From an uncultured Opitutia bacterium (GTDB lineage: Bacteria > Verrucomicrobiota > Verrucomicrobiia > Opitutales > Opitutaceae): DNA of 64,000 bases. The DNA lies in contig CAIMAQ010000079.1 in NCBI GenBank assembly GCA_903839035.1, positions 1 to 64,000 of the forward strand, read 5' to 3'. Below are positions 17,572 to 25,621 of the stretch, piece by piece. The notes beneath the pieces are model-generated. The model worked only from the letters and a program-made list of their open reading frames with translations, ran no database searches and was not told where the DNA came from. Every line of letters starts with the position of its first letter. The stretch's first letter is position 1. Position numbers and translations under genes: made by a program.

Positions 17572-18119
17572 TTCCCAATATCGTCCGCCGTCCCGTCCTG
17601 CTTGTCGGGTCCCTTGGAATAAATGTCGTAGCCCTTGGGGTTATGCACGCCGGGGTACTTGTAAACGTACGGCTCACCCCAGGGATCGACCGGGAGCTTC
17701 GGATCGCTGAAATACGGCCCGCGCCATGACTCGGCCTTGCTCGCCGGCGCGGTGATCAACGCCTGCAGCCCCTCCGCCGTCGAGGGATAGTCGCCCATCG
17801 CGATGCGGTAGCTGCTGAGCGGCAGCTTGATGGATTCGCTCACGAACAGCTTGGCTGTCGTGCCCTGCGCGTTGCCAAAGATCGTGTCGAGATTGGTGAC
17901 CGCCAGCCCCACCAGCAGCGCCAGGATCGCCAGCGCGATCATGATCTCCAGCAGGGTGAACGCCCTGCTGGCCACGCTGGAGTTCCGCCAAACGGTTTGA
18001 GGGCGACCGTGCCCTCCGAAGCCTTGGCGGAGGAGGAAGGTGGGGCTGTTGGGGATATTGGAGTCCCGAAACCGTTTTGAAATCATCATGGCAGGCAAAA
18101 GGTTGGCGTCGCCGGGCAT
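17565..18119 (-). CDS. gspG: Type II secretion major pseudopilin GspG
   Basis: 184 residues from the ATG at 18119; a TTG at 18146, ATGs at 18089 and 18086, and a GTG at 17975 (leader VASRA) are alternatives. The cleavage motif is RA|FTLLEIMIALAILALLVGLAV. GspG hallmarks follow: YPSTAEGLQALITAP, WRGPYFSDPKLPVDPWG, and the C-terminal calcium-site region YDIYSKGPDKQDGTADDIGNW (quoted only as landmarks). It forms the pseudopilus shaft and is the first gene of the G-H-I-J-K-L-M block. The leader contains a family C repeat. Confidence 0.93.
   Translation of the reverse strand: MPGDANLLPAMMISKRFRDSNIPNSPTFLLRQGFGGHGRPQTVWRNSSVASRAFTLLEIMIALAILALLVGLAVTNLDTIFGNAQGTTAKLFVSESIKLPLSSYRIAMGDYPSTAEGLQALITAPASKAESWRGPYFSDPKLPVDPWGEPYVYKYPGVHNPKGYDIYSKGPDKQDGTADDIGNW
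18017..18036. repeat. Family C repeat, copy 2 (inside gspG leader)
   Basis: CGAAGCCTTGGCGGAGGAGG, differing at one position from the copy at 16907-16926. It encodes the LLRQGFGG part of the gspG leader; the gspI leader has LLRQGFVG from the other copy. Confidence 0.7.
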
Positions 18120-18178
18120 GGATGTCGAGACGCCCGCTGTGGCCAAAAGTTGCCCGGATGAGGAACGTCCAAGGGCGT

Positions 18179-18373
18179 TCAGGCACTTATCCGCAGCTGA
18201 TCGGGCAGCAACTCTCGTTCGGCCGTCTCCCAGTAACCGCAGGCCACATCGTGCTCCTGCAGCCGGGCCAGTTCATCCGCGCGGCGCGCAATTCTGAGCT
18301 GCAGCCGGACCAGATCGTCCAAGGGGAAGTCGATGACGGCCGCAGGATCGATTGCGGGTGAAGTGAGGTTCAT
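18179..18373 (-). CDS. Small DUF2934-like protein
   Basis: 64 residues from the ATG at 18373. The core IARRADELARLQEH, then CGYWETAERELL, resembles DUF2934, a short helical domain of unknown function with a conserved Ala-rich helix and a W-x-x-AE-x-EL motif. A second, clearer member lies at 24927-25274. It is flanked by the Moco fusion gene upstream and gspG downstream on the same strand. No catalytic residues are apparent. Confidence 0.5.
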   Translation of the reverse strand: MNLTSPAIDPAAVIDFPLDDLVRLQLRIARRADELARLQEHDVACGYWETAERELLPDQLRISA

Positions 18374-18478
18374 GGTGGTGGCGGGGCTCATCCCCCAGCT
18401 TGCCGCCATTCTCTCGGCCCACAACCCGCCCCCGGTTAAAAACAGGCAACGAAACGCTGCCCCGCACCCCGTTTGCTC

Positions 18479-19996
18479 TCAACGCCCGGGCCGAATCGCC
18501 GGCAGTGCTCCCGCCAGCGCATGGAGGTTGGGCAGGCCCTCCGCCCGGAGCACCCGCGCCAGGGCCACACTGCGCAAGCCGTGACGGCAGGTCAGGACGG
18601 TCGGGCCCTGGCTCGCGAGTTCGCGGAGGCGACCGAGATCGGCCATCGCGATGGCAATCGTGTTCGCCGGGGCGGACGCGACGTCGAGGGTCTCGCCAGG
18701 TTCGAGGAGGGCGATCGTTTGGACCGGGCCGAAGAGGGCGAATTGCTCCGCGGTCAGGACCACGGAGTCATTTAACGCATTAAGTGAAAACGACCCATCT
18801 CCTGCGGCGGAGGACGCGACCACTTTGGCGCAGACCGGACAGGATGGATCGGCGGGCCGCGCCAGCGACTGGGTCGAAGCGTCCAGGAGGTTGACCAGGC
18901 GCGTGGAAGTAAGATCGGCGGGGGTCGAGAGGCCGAGGATCAGTTTCAGTGTCTCGGCGGCTTGCATCACGCCAAGCAGGCCGACCGTCGGCGCAAACAC
19001 CGGGCCGCCGTCGCAGTTGGCGGCGGTTTCCAGGCTGAGGGCCGGCTTGCCCGACCAGAGGCAGTGCAGGCAGCCGGGTTGGTGGGGCGTGAACACGTTC
19101 AGCTCGCCTTCAAAACGGTACACGGCGGCGGAGACGAGCGGCACCCCGGCGGAACGGCAGGCGTCGTGCAGGAGAAAACGCGTCGCGAAATTGTCTGTGC
19201 AGTCCAGTACCGCCGTCCGGCCCGTCACGAGCGCGCGCACGTTCGCCGGCGTCACGTCGGATGCGTGGGCCTCGATTTTCACCAGCGGGTTTTGCGCGCG
19301 CAGCCGCGCCGCGGCCACGGTCGCCTTCGCTGCGCCCACGTCGTCCGCCGTGAACAGGATCTGCCGGTGCAAATTCGACACCTCTACTTTTCCGGCGTCG
19401 GCGAGCGTCAGCCGCCCCACCCCGGACGTCGCCAGGTACAACGCCGCCGGACACCCCAGGCCACCCGCGCCCACCACCAATACGCTGGCCTCGGCGAGGC
19501 ACACCTGCCCGGTTGCCCCCACCTCGGGCAACGAAGTCTGGCGCGCATAATAGTTTTCCGGGGCAAGCCGGCCGGCGACGGACTCCGTCGTGCAGTTGAC
19601 CCACTCCGCGAGGTTGCCGGAGTGATGCTCCTTCTTCCACACGGGCAGCCGGCGCTTGATCTCCTCGATCACCTGCCGGCACGCGAGGAACGCTGCGTGG
19701 CGGTGCGGCGAGACCACCCCGATCCACACCGCGAGTTCGCCAACCCCGAGCGAGCCCGTGCGGTGCACGCAGAGCACCGTGCAGCCGGGATGTTCCTGCT
19801 CCGCCTCCGCCGTGATCGCCTCACCCTCGAGCCGGGCCAGCTCGTCGAACGCCTCGTACTCGAGCCGCGAGACGGGTTTCCCGGCGTGGTGATTCCGCAC
19901 CCAGCCTTCAAACACGACACACGCCCCGGCGTCGGGCCGCGCCAGCCCCGCGCGCAGCGCGGTGGAATCGATGGGCTGGTCGGTCAGTTCAAACAT
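18479..19996 (-). CDS. MoaE-MoeB-rhodanese fusion (molybdopterin synthase large subunit plus MoaD-activating enzyme)
   Basis: 505 residues with three parts. Residues 1-140 are MoaE: RTGSLGVGE, SPHRHAAF and the catalytic Lys region PVWKKEHHSG near 118-127. Residues 150-390 are a MoeB/ThiF-type E1: nucleotide loop GAGGLG near 176-181, SNLHRQILF, the Asp of DCTDNFATR near 268, and zinc Cys pairs CLHC (309-312) and CPVC (386-389). Residues 410-505 resemble a rhodanese domain with the sulfur-carrying Cys in TCRHGLRS (C470). MoaE makes molybdopterin with MoaD; MoeB adenylates MoaD's C-terminus; a rhodanese can supply sulfur. moaD lies 3 bp upstream. Fusion of all three is unusual; separate MoaE and MoeB proteins are the norm. 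Confidence 0.88.
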   Translation of the reverse strand: MFELTDQPIDSTALRAGLARPDAGACVVFEGWVRNHHAGKPVSRLEYEAFDELARLEGEAITAEAEQEHPGCTVLCVHRTGSLGVGELAVWIGVVSPHRHAAFLACRQVIEEIKRRLPVWKKEHHSGNLAEWVNCTTESVAGRLAPENYYARQTSLPEVGATGQVCLAEASVLVVGAGGLGCPAALYLATSGVGRLTLADAGKVEVSNLHRQILFTADDVGAAKATVAAARLRAQNPLVKIEAHASDVTPANVRALVTGRTAVLDCTDNFATRFLLHDACRSAGVPLVSAAVYRFEGELNVFTPHQPGCLHCLWSGKPALSLETAANCDGGPVFAPTVGLLGVMQAAETLKLILGLSTPADLTSTRLVNLLDASTQSLARPADPSCPVCAKVVASSAAGDGSFSLNALNDSVVLTAEQFALFGPVQTIALLEPGETLDVASAPANTIAIAMADLGRLRELASQGPTVLTCRHGLRSVALARVLRAEGLPNLHALAGALPAIRPGR

Positions 19997-19999
19997 GGG

Positions 20000-20251
20000 T
20001 CAGCCTCCGGCCACCGGCGGGATGAACACTACGCGGTCGCCCGGCGCGAGCGGGGTGTCCATCGTGGCGTACCGGTCGTTGATCGCGACGCGGAGCAGCG
20101 CCGCGGGCAGCGTCAGCCCGCGTGTCGCCACCAGCTCCGCATACAGCTCCGCCGGCGTGCGGGCGGTGGTGGTCACGGCCAGCGTGGACACGCCGGCCTG
20201 CTCGCGGAGCACCGCGAAGAACTTGATGTGCAGCTGGCAGGATGCGGTCAT
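20000..20251 (-). CDS. moaD: Molybdopterin synthase sulfur carrier subunit MoaD
   Basis: 83 residues, ubiquitin-like. The C-terminus PPVAGG carries the Gly-Gly that is adenylated by MoeB and thiocarboxylated before donating sulfur to the molybdopterin precursor. Central motif LRVAINDRYA and APGDRVVFIPP are typical. It starts 7 bp after moaA and ends 3 bp before the MoaE-MoeB fusion, its expected partner. Confidence 0.92.
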   Translation of the reverse strand: MTASCQLHIKFFAVLREQAGVSTLAVTTTARTPAELYAELVATRGLTLPAALLRVAINDRYATMDTPLAPGDRVVFIPPVAGG

Positions 20252-20257
20252 GGCGGT

Positions 20258-21235
20258 TCAGCCCCCGATCTCCGACATGCCGCGCGTGGGGATCACGTGC
20301 TGCTCGAGTCCATGGCCCCACGGCTTGTCGAGCACGGCCGCGCGGATGCGGTCGGTCAGCGCCGCGTCGTCCGCCCCGCCCCGCAGCAGCCCGCGCAGGT
20401 CCATCTCGTTGTCGCGCAGCAGGCAGAGGTGCAGCCGGCCTTCCGCCGTCAGGCGCATCCGCGTGCAGTCGGCACAAAACGGTTTCGACACCGGGCTGAT
20501 GAAGCCGATGCAGCCGGCGGCGCCCGCGATCCGGTAGAGCCGCGCCTCGCCGTCGAGCCGGCCGTTGTTGACCAGCTCGAGCGGGCCATACGCCTCGGCC
20601 AGGACCCCGCGCAGCTCATCCTCGCTCACCGTGCTCGGGATCTGAAACTCGGAATTGTTGCCAAATGGCATCTGCTCGATGAACCGCACCTGCCACGGCT
20701 GCGCCAGGGTGTAACGCGCGAGCGCCACGACGTCGGCGCGGTCATTCCGGCCGCGCGATACGACGGCGTTGAGTTTCACCCGCAGCCCCGCGTCCGCCGC
20801 GGCGTCGAGGCCAGCCAGGACCCTGTCGAGCTGGCCCCAGCGGGTGATCTGCTTGAATTTTTCCGGATCCAGCGTGTCCAGCGAGATGTTGACCGAACGC
20901 AGCCCGGCCGCGCGCAACGGCTCCGCCAGGTCGGCGAGCAGGATGCCGTTCGTGGTCAGCCCGATCGTCTCGATGCCCGGCGTGCGCGCCGCGGTGGCCA
21001 CGAGGTCCACCAGCCCGGCCCGCAGCGTAGGTTCGCCGCCGGTGAAGCGGATCTTCCGAAACCCCACCGCGGCAAACAGTCCGATGAGCCGGTGCAGCTC
21101 AGCATCGGAAAGGAGTTCGTCACGCGGGCGGAACGTCATTTTCTCCGGCATGCAGTACACGCAGCGGAGATTGCAGGCATCCGTGAGCGAGATGCGGAGG
21201 TAGCTGATGTCACGGTTGAAGCGGTCGAAGGGCAT
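20258..21235 (-). CDS. moaA: GTP 3',8-cyclase MoaA
   Basis: 325 residues, full length. This radical SAM enzyme starts molybdopterin synthesis by cyclising GTP. The N-terminal cluster motif is CNLRCVYC near residue 20-27 and the C-terminal cluster region is FCADCTRMRL with a third Cys in HLCLL. The protein ends in the conserved Gly-Gly needed for activity (MSEIGG). The start at 21235 (MPFDRFNRDISYLRIS) fits the family. It follows mog by 1 bp. Confidence 0.95.
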   Translation of the reverse strand: MPFDRFNRDISYLRISLTDACNLRCVYCMPEKMTFRPRDELLSDAELHRLIGLFAAVGFRKIRFTGGEPTLRAGLVDLVATAARTPGIETIGLTTNGILLADLAEPLRAAGLRSVNISLDTLDPEKFKQITRWGQLDRVLAGLDAAADAGLRVKLNAVVSRGRNDRADVVALARYTLAQPWQVRFIEQMPFGNNSEFQIPSTVSEDELRGVLAEAYGPLELVNNGRLDGEARLYRIAGAAGCIGFISPVSKPFCADCTRMRLTAEGRLHLCLLRDNEMDLRGLLRGGADDAALTDRIRAAVLDKPWGHGLEQHVIPTRGMSEIGG

Positions 21236-21236
21236 T

Positions 21237-21727
21237 TCAGGTGGGTCGCAGCGCGGGGCGGAAGCCGGCGACGTGGTCCAGCGCCTCGGCAATCGCCGGC
21301 AGCAGGAGCGGCAGGCACTCGGCGACGGCGGTGGGACGGCCGGGAAGGTTGATGATCAGCGAACGGCCGCGGATGCCGGCGGTGGCGCGGGAAAGGATCG
21401 CGGTCTTCACCTTCGCGTAATTGGTCAGCCGCATGATCTCGCCAAAACCAGGCAGCTCCCGTTCCAGCACGGCGCGCGTGGCCTCGGGCGTGAAATCGCG
21501 GGCGGAAGGCCCCGTGCCACCCGCGGTGAGGATGAGCGGGCAATGCTCCTCGTCGACCAGGCGACGCAGGGTTTTTTCCAGCTCGGCACGGTCGTCGGGC
21601 AGCAGCACGCGCGTCCACTCGAGCGGTTCGGCAAACGCCGACTCGACGATGCGCTCGATCTCCGGGCCGCTGGCGTCGGGATACACGCCGGCGGCGGCGC
21701 GGTCGCTGAGTTTGATGCGGGCTATTT

Positions 21728-21731
<4 letters not shown>
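21237..21731 (-). CDS. mog: Molybdopterin adenylyltransferase (MogA/MoaB family)
   Basis: 164 residues. The MoCF-binding fold is shown by LILTAGGTGPSARDFTPEAT and the later INLPGRPTAVAECL. It adenylates molybdopterin before molybdate insertion. The start at 21731 overlaps the moaC stop as ATGA, supporting translational coupling; a start at 21794 would extend into moaC. MogA and MoaB cannot be told apart by sequence alone. moeA, the usual next step, is not in the window. Confidence 0.88.
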
Positions 21732-22198
<467 letters not shown>

Positions 22199-22211
22199 GG
22201 AACCAGGAAAG

Positions 22212-22276
22212 AGGAGTTATGATTTATAAGTGATGAATCACGGCTGAAGGCATTCGTTTTCTAATTCTTAACTCCT
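22212..22276. repeat. AT-rich inverted repeat between modC and moaC (family E)
   Basis: AGGAGTTATGATTTATAAG at the left is complementary in part to CTAATTCTTAACTCCT at the right. The sequence TTCTTAACTCC also occurs at 11259-11269. It is the only sizeable gap in the mod-moa run and could separate or attenuate the two parts. Confidence 0.5.
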
Positions 22277-22281
22277 AAATC

Positions 22282-22995
22282 CTAATTGCCTTTAGCCAGC
22301 ACGTGATGCGGGCGGGGGCTGGTGGTGAACAACTCCGCCGGTGGTCCGCGCCGCACGCAGCGGCCGCAGTCCAGGACCAGCACCTCGTCGCAGAGCGCCA
22401 CCATCTCGTCGGCATCATGGCTGACCATGAGCATCGGAATTTGAAACTCGTCCCGGATCTTTTTGAGGTACGGCAGGATCTGGTCCTTCAGCCCGGCATC
22501 GAGGTTGGCCAGCGGCTCGTCGAGCAGCAGCAACCGTGGCGCCGCGAGCAGTGCCCGGCCGAAGGCGACGCGCTGCTTTTCCCCACCGGAGAGCGAGCCG
22601 ATGCGCCGCGCCGCCAGCGGGCCGATGTTCAGGATCTCCACCACATGGTCGTAACCCAACCCGGGCCGGGACCCGGGGCCGCTCGCGCGCTGGCTGTAAC
22701 AGAGGTTTTCGTGCACCGAGAGGTGCGTGAACAGCGCACCGTCCTGCGGCACATAGCCGATCCCGCGCTGCTCCGGGGCGCGGAAGATGTCCGCGGCCAC
22801 ATCCGTAAGCGCCTCGCCGTCGAGGACAATGCGGCCCTCGGCCGGGCGGCGGAGGCCGGCGATGGCTTCCAGCAGGGAGGTCTTGCCCGCGCCCGACGCG
22901 CCGAACAGTCCCGTCATGCGCGCGGTCAGCCGCGCCTCGAGTTCCAACTCAAACGTGGCCAGCGGGAGCCACAAACCGGAGATTTCCAGGTTCAT
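22282..22995 (-). CDS. modC: Molybdate ABC transporter ATPase ModC, without C-terminal Mop domain
   Basis: 237 residues: Walker A GASGAGKTS near 32-40, signature SLSGGEKQR, Walker B LLLLDEPLANLD and switch His in SHDADE. It powers molybdate import. E. coli ModC has about 350 residues because of a C-terminal Mop/TOBE domain that senses oxyanion; here the protein stops at the end of the nucleotide-binding domain. Its start overlaps modB by 4 bp. Confidence 0.9.
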   Translation of the reverse strand: MNLEISGLWLPLATFELELEARLTARMTGLFGASGAGKTSLLEAIAGLRRPAEGRIVLDGEALTDVAADIFRAPEQRGIGYVPQDGALFTHLSVHENLCYSQRASGPGSRPGLGYDHVVEILNIGPLAARRIGSLSGGEKQRVAFGRALLAAPRLLLLDEPLANLDAGLKDQILPYLKKIRDEFQIPMLMVSHDADEMVALCDEVLVLDCGRCVRRGPPAELFTTSPRPHHVLAKGN

Positions 22996-23660
22996 GCGGG
23001 GATCCTCCGCAGCAGGCGCTCGCTGAACCAGACCGCGCCGAAGGCCAGCGCGACGGCAATTGCCAGCAGCACCAGCGCCTCACGGTCGCGGCCGAGTTGG
23101 ACGAGGTGATAAATCGAGAGGGAGAGCGTTTCCGTTTTTCCCGGGATGAAGCCCGCCAGCATCACCGTCGCGCCGAACTCGCCGAGCGCGCGGGCAAAGG
23201 CCAGCACCGCACCGGCAATCACCCCCGGGCGGGCAAGCGGCAGAGTAATCGTCCAGAACACGCGCCACGGCCCGGCGCCCAACGTGCGGGCGACGTGCTC
23301 CACCCGCGGATTGACGCTTTCAAACGCCACCCGGGCCGTCCGGACCAGCAGCGGGAACGACATCACCGCCGCCGCGACCACCACCGCCTTCCACGTGAAC
23401 ACGATCTCGAGGCCCAGGCTGGTCTCGAGCCAGTGTCCGATCACCCCCCGCCGGCCGAGCAGCTTCAGCAGCAGCAGACCGGTCGCGACCGGCGGAATCA
23501 CCAGCGGCAGGGCCACCAGCGTTTCCACCACGGACTTTCCCGGCCAGTCGCGCCGCGCCAGCAGCCAGGCCAGCGCGAGGCCCGGCGGCAGGATGCAGAG
23601 CGTGCTCACGACCGCGACCCATGCGGTAAACCAGGTGATCTGCCAGGCGTCGGTGGACAT
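22992..23660 (-). CDS. modB: Molybdate ABC transporter permease ModB
   Basis: 222 residues with about five membrane segments. The EAA loop that docks to the ATPase is RTLGAGPWRVFWTITLPLARPG (landmark only), preceding GALGEFGA-type Gly-rich helix residues (RALGEFGATVM). The start MSTDAWQITWFTAW at 23660 matches the usual ModB N-terminus. A 4-bp overlap with modC and a 2-bp gap from modA indicate one operon. Confidence 0.93.
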   Translation of the reverse strand: MSTDAWQITWFTAWVAVVSTLCILPPGLALAWLLARRDWPGKSVVETLVALPLVIPPVATGLLLLKLLGRRGVIGHWLETSLGLEIVFTWKAVVVAAAVMSFPLLVRTARVAFESVNPRVEHVARTLGAGPWRVFWTITLPLARPGVIAGAVLAFARALGEFGATVMLAGFIPGKTETLSLSIYHLVQLGRDREALVLLAIAVALAFGAVWFSERLLRRIPA

Positions 23661-23662
23661 GG

Positions 23663-24430
23663 TCAGGGCAGCGGGGTGAAACCGTACCTGGCGAATACCG
23701 CCCGGCCCTCCGTCGACGTCAGACAGGCGAGAAACAACGCCGCGCCGGCGGGATTTTTTCCACCCTTCACGAGCGCCACGGGATAGGAAATGTGCGGGGC
23801 GTCGGCGCCGGTGACCTGGAAGGCGATCTTCACCTTCTGGGAGATCAGGGCGTCGGTCTGGTAAACGATGCCGGCATCGGCGTTGCCGCTTTCGACGGCG
23901 GCCAGGGCGGCGCGCACGTTTTCCGTCGACACCACCCGGGCCGCGACCGCGTCCCAGATTTTCGTTTTCTGCAGGTATTGTTGGGCGTAAATGCCCGCGG
24001 GTACCGTCGCGGTCTCGGCGAGGGCGAGGTGCCTCACCGTGGGGCCGGCGAGGTCGGCCGCCGTGCCCAGCGCCAGCTTGCTGTCGAGCGGTACGACGAT
24101 CACGAGGCGGTTGCCCAGCAGGCTCCGCCGGCTGGCGGCGGCAATGAGCCCGGCCTTCGCCAGGTCGTTCATCTTGGCCTCGTCGGCGGATAAAAAGAGG
24201 TCGGCGGGCGCGCCCTCCTTGATCTGGCGGGCCAACAGGCTGGACGCGGCGAGATTGAGCCGGACGGTATTCCCGGTCGCTTGCTGGTAGGACGCGGCGA
24301 TTTCCTTCAGCGCATCGGCCAGGCTGGCGGCGGCGAACACGCTGAGCTCCGCCGCGGCGGCGGCGGACGACAGGCCGAGCAGCCCGAGGGTCAGGCCGAG
24401 CGGCAGCAGGAAGCGGCGGAAAAAGCGCAT
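23663..24430 (-). CDS. modA: Molybdate-binding periplasmic protein ModA
   Basis: 255 residues with a signal peptide (start MRFFRRFLLPLGL at 24430; cleavage after about AAAA-E, residue 27). The mature part opens with ELSVFAAASLADALKEIA, the family hallmark, whose Ser binds the oxyanion; AASSLLARQIKEGAPADLF and DAGIVYQTDA are also typical. It delivers molybdate or tungstate to ModBC. It is the first gene of the operon, facing the palindrome at 24455-24488. Confidence 0.95.
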   Translation of the reverse strand: MRFFRRFLLPLGLTLGLLGLSSAAAAAELSVFAAASLADALKEIAASYQQATGNTVRLNLAASSLLARQIKEGAPADLFLSADEAKMNDLAKAGLIAAASRRSLLGNRLVIVVPLDSKLALGTAADLAGPTVRHLALAETATVPAGIYAQQYLQKTKIWDAVAARVVSTENVRAALAAVESGNADAGIVYQTDALISQKVKIAFQVTGADAPHISYPVALVKGGKNPAGAALFLACLTSTEGRAVFARYGFTPLP

Positions 24431-24454
24431 GCGGGAGGGGCATTTTCTGGCCAA

Positions 24455-24488
24455 GTTTCCGACCTATTCAAGTGAATAGGTCGGAAAC
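24455..24488. promoter_or_regulatory. Perfect 16-bp palindrome between modA and modE, candidate operator
   Basis: Arms GTTTCCGACCTATTCA and TGAATAGGTCGGAAAC around a 2-bp AG spacer, perfect on both sides. It is 25 bp upstream of the modA start and 63 bp upstream of the ModE-like gene, which diverge from it. It is the best candidate operator for that regulator. The sequence differs from the E. coli ModE site, which is built on TATA-rich half-sites. Confidence 0.7.
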
Positions 24489-24550
24489 CGGCCGCTCCCG
24501 GATCAGACAATTCTATTGCATGCCCGCGCCCGCCCAGCTTCATCGCCGGA

Positions 24551-24910
24551 ATGCCCGCCCCGGCCAGATCGCTCACGATTGTGCCCAGCATCCGCCTGTA
24601 TCGCGGGCGGATCTTCGCCTTCGGGCCGGGCAAGGCGGCGCTGCTCGAGCACATCGGCCTCACCGGCTCGATCAGCGAGGCCGCCAAGGCGATGGAGATG
24701 TCCTATATGAAGGCGTGGAAGCTCGTGAAGAGCATGGAGCGCGGTTTCGCCGAACCCCTCGTGCGCAAGACCCGCGGCGGTTCGACCCGCGGTGGCGCCA
24801 CCATCTCCCCCACCGGCCGGAAGGTCCTCACCCTCTACCGGGAAATGGAATCCGCCAGTCAGGCCGTCATCCGCCGTGTCACCCCGCGGCTCAGCCGCCT
24901 GCTCAAGTAG
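24551..24910 (+). CDS. modE: ModE-type molybdenum regulator, DNA-binding domain only
   Basis: 119 residues. The winged-helix ModE N-terminal domain is clear: GPGKAALLEHIGLTGSIS (landmark), AAKAMEMSYMKAWKLV as recognition helix, and the wing GGSTRGGATISPTGRKVL. ModE binds DNA upstream of mod genes. E. coli ModE has about 262 residues, the second half being two Mop domains that bind molybdate; none is present here, so how the metal is sensed is open. It diverges from modA across the palindrome. Confidence 0.87.
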   Translation: MPAPARSLTIVPSIRLYRGRIFAFGPGKAALLEHIGLTGSISEAAKAMEMSYMKAWKLVKSMERGFAEPLVRKTRGGSTRGGATISPTGRKVLTLYREMESASQAVIRRVTPRLSRLLK

Positions 24911-24926
24911 CCGCCAGGCCCCCGGC

Positions 24927-25274
24927 CTAAGCCCGGGGCTTGGCCTGCGGCCGCAGGGACCCGCCGAAATGGCGCCCGCGGATCCGCTGCGGGGCTTCGC
25001 CCGCGGCCACATTCACCCGGTCGTCGTGAACGGTAGCCGGCGAATGGTAATGGTGTGACGGATCGCTCATGTTCGCTGCCACCGTCATCCGGATGGTGTG
25101 ATGGGCGGGTTCCACCACCCGGGCGGCGGCCCGCTGCTGCAAGCGTTCCGCTTCCAGCCAATGCGCCTGGTGTTGTCCGCGGGGACAACCGTGATCGAGC
25201 CAGAGAAAGTAGGCCCGGGTGCGGATCTCTTCCGCGGATTCAAACTTGATCGGATGGACGTGACCTTGGTTCAT
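24927..25274 (-). CDS. DUF2934 domain protein
   Basis: 115 residues from ATG at 25274. The core EEIRTRAYFLWLDHG, then HWLEAERLQQ, is a clear DUF2934 pattern (helical, unknown function). The C-terminal part is His/Arg-rich with no recognisable motif. An in-frame ATG at 25394 would add 40 residues that lack domain character. Convergent with modE (16 bp between stops). Confidence 0.65.
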   Translation of the reverse strand: MNQGHVHPIKFESAEEIRTRAYFLWLDHGCPRGQHQAHWLEAERLQQRAAARVVEPAHHTIRMTVAANMSDPSHHYHSPATVHDDRVNVAAGEAPQRIRGRHFGGSLRPQAKPRA

Positions 25275-25446
25275 GGTGGGATGGGGTTGAGGCCAAAACG
25301 TACTCCCATTGACCGGCCAGCGCTGCGCATCCCTTGGTATTTGCCGGGCCCGTTTTGCCCACCCCACAGGACCCATGGCCGATGTTCCAGCCACCCCAAA
25401 GCCCTGGCCGTGTTCTGCGAAATTCCGTCCGGAGCGAAGCAGGGAA

Positions 25447-25519
25447 TGCCCCCGTCCGGAATTGAACCGGAATATGCCGTTTAGGAAACGGCCGCTCTAT
25501 CCATTTGAGCTACGGGGAC
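25447..25519 (-). tRNA. tRNA-Arg (anticodon CCT)
   Basis: On the minus strand: acceptor GTCCCCG pairing with CGGGGGC, discriminator A, no encoded CCA. D arm TAGCTCAAATGGATAGAGC; anticodon arm GCCGT-TTCCTAA-ACGGC gives CCT; T arm TCCGG-TTCAATT-CCGGA. Length 73 nt. It reads the rare codon AGG. Confidence 0.95.
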
Positions 25520-25621
25520 GTACCAAGGATGAAGATGGGTCGAAAACCACCGGTTTTGCATCCCAAAAATGCGGGTTGACACCCCTCTTTCGAAATCCAC
25601 TGTCTCCCCTCCCTTTCCGCC

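Noticed and set aside
22992-24443. A modB gene extended through modA in one frame to 24443
   Set aside because: The upstream part is out-of-frame modA shadow; MSTDAWQITW at 23660 is the standard ModB start and modA has its own signal peptide.
24455-24488. Reading the modA-modE palindrome as a terminator
   Set aside because: It lies between divergent gene starts and has no T-run on either side, so an operator is more likely.
25275-25446. An N-terminal extension of the DUF2934 gene up to 25394
   Set aside because: The added 40 residues have no domain pattern; the rest of the gap shows no gene.
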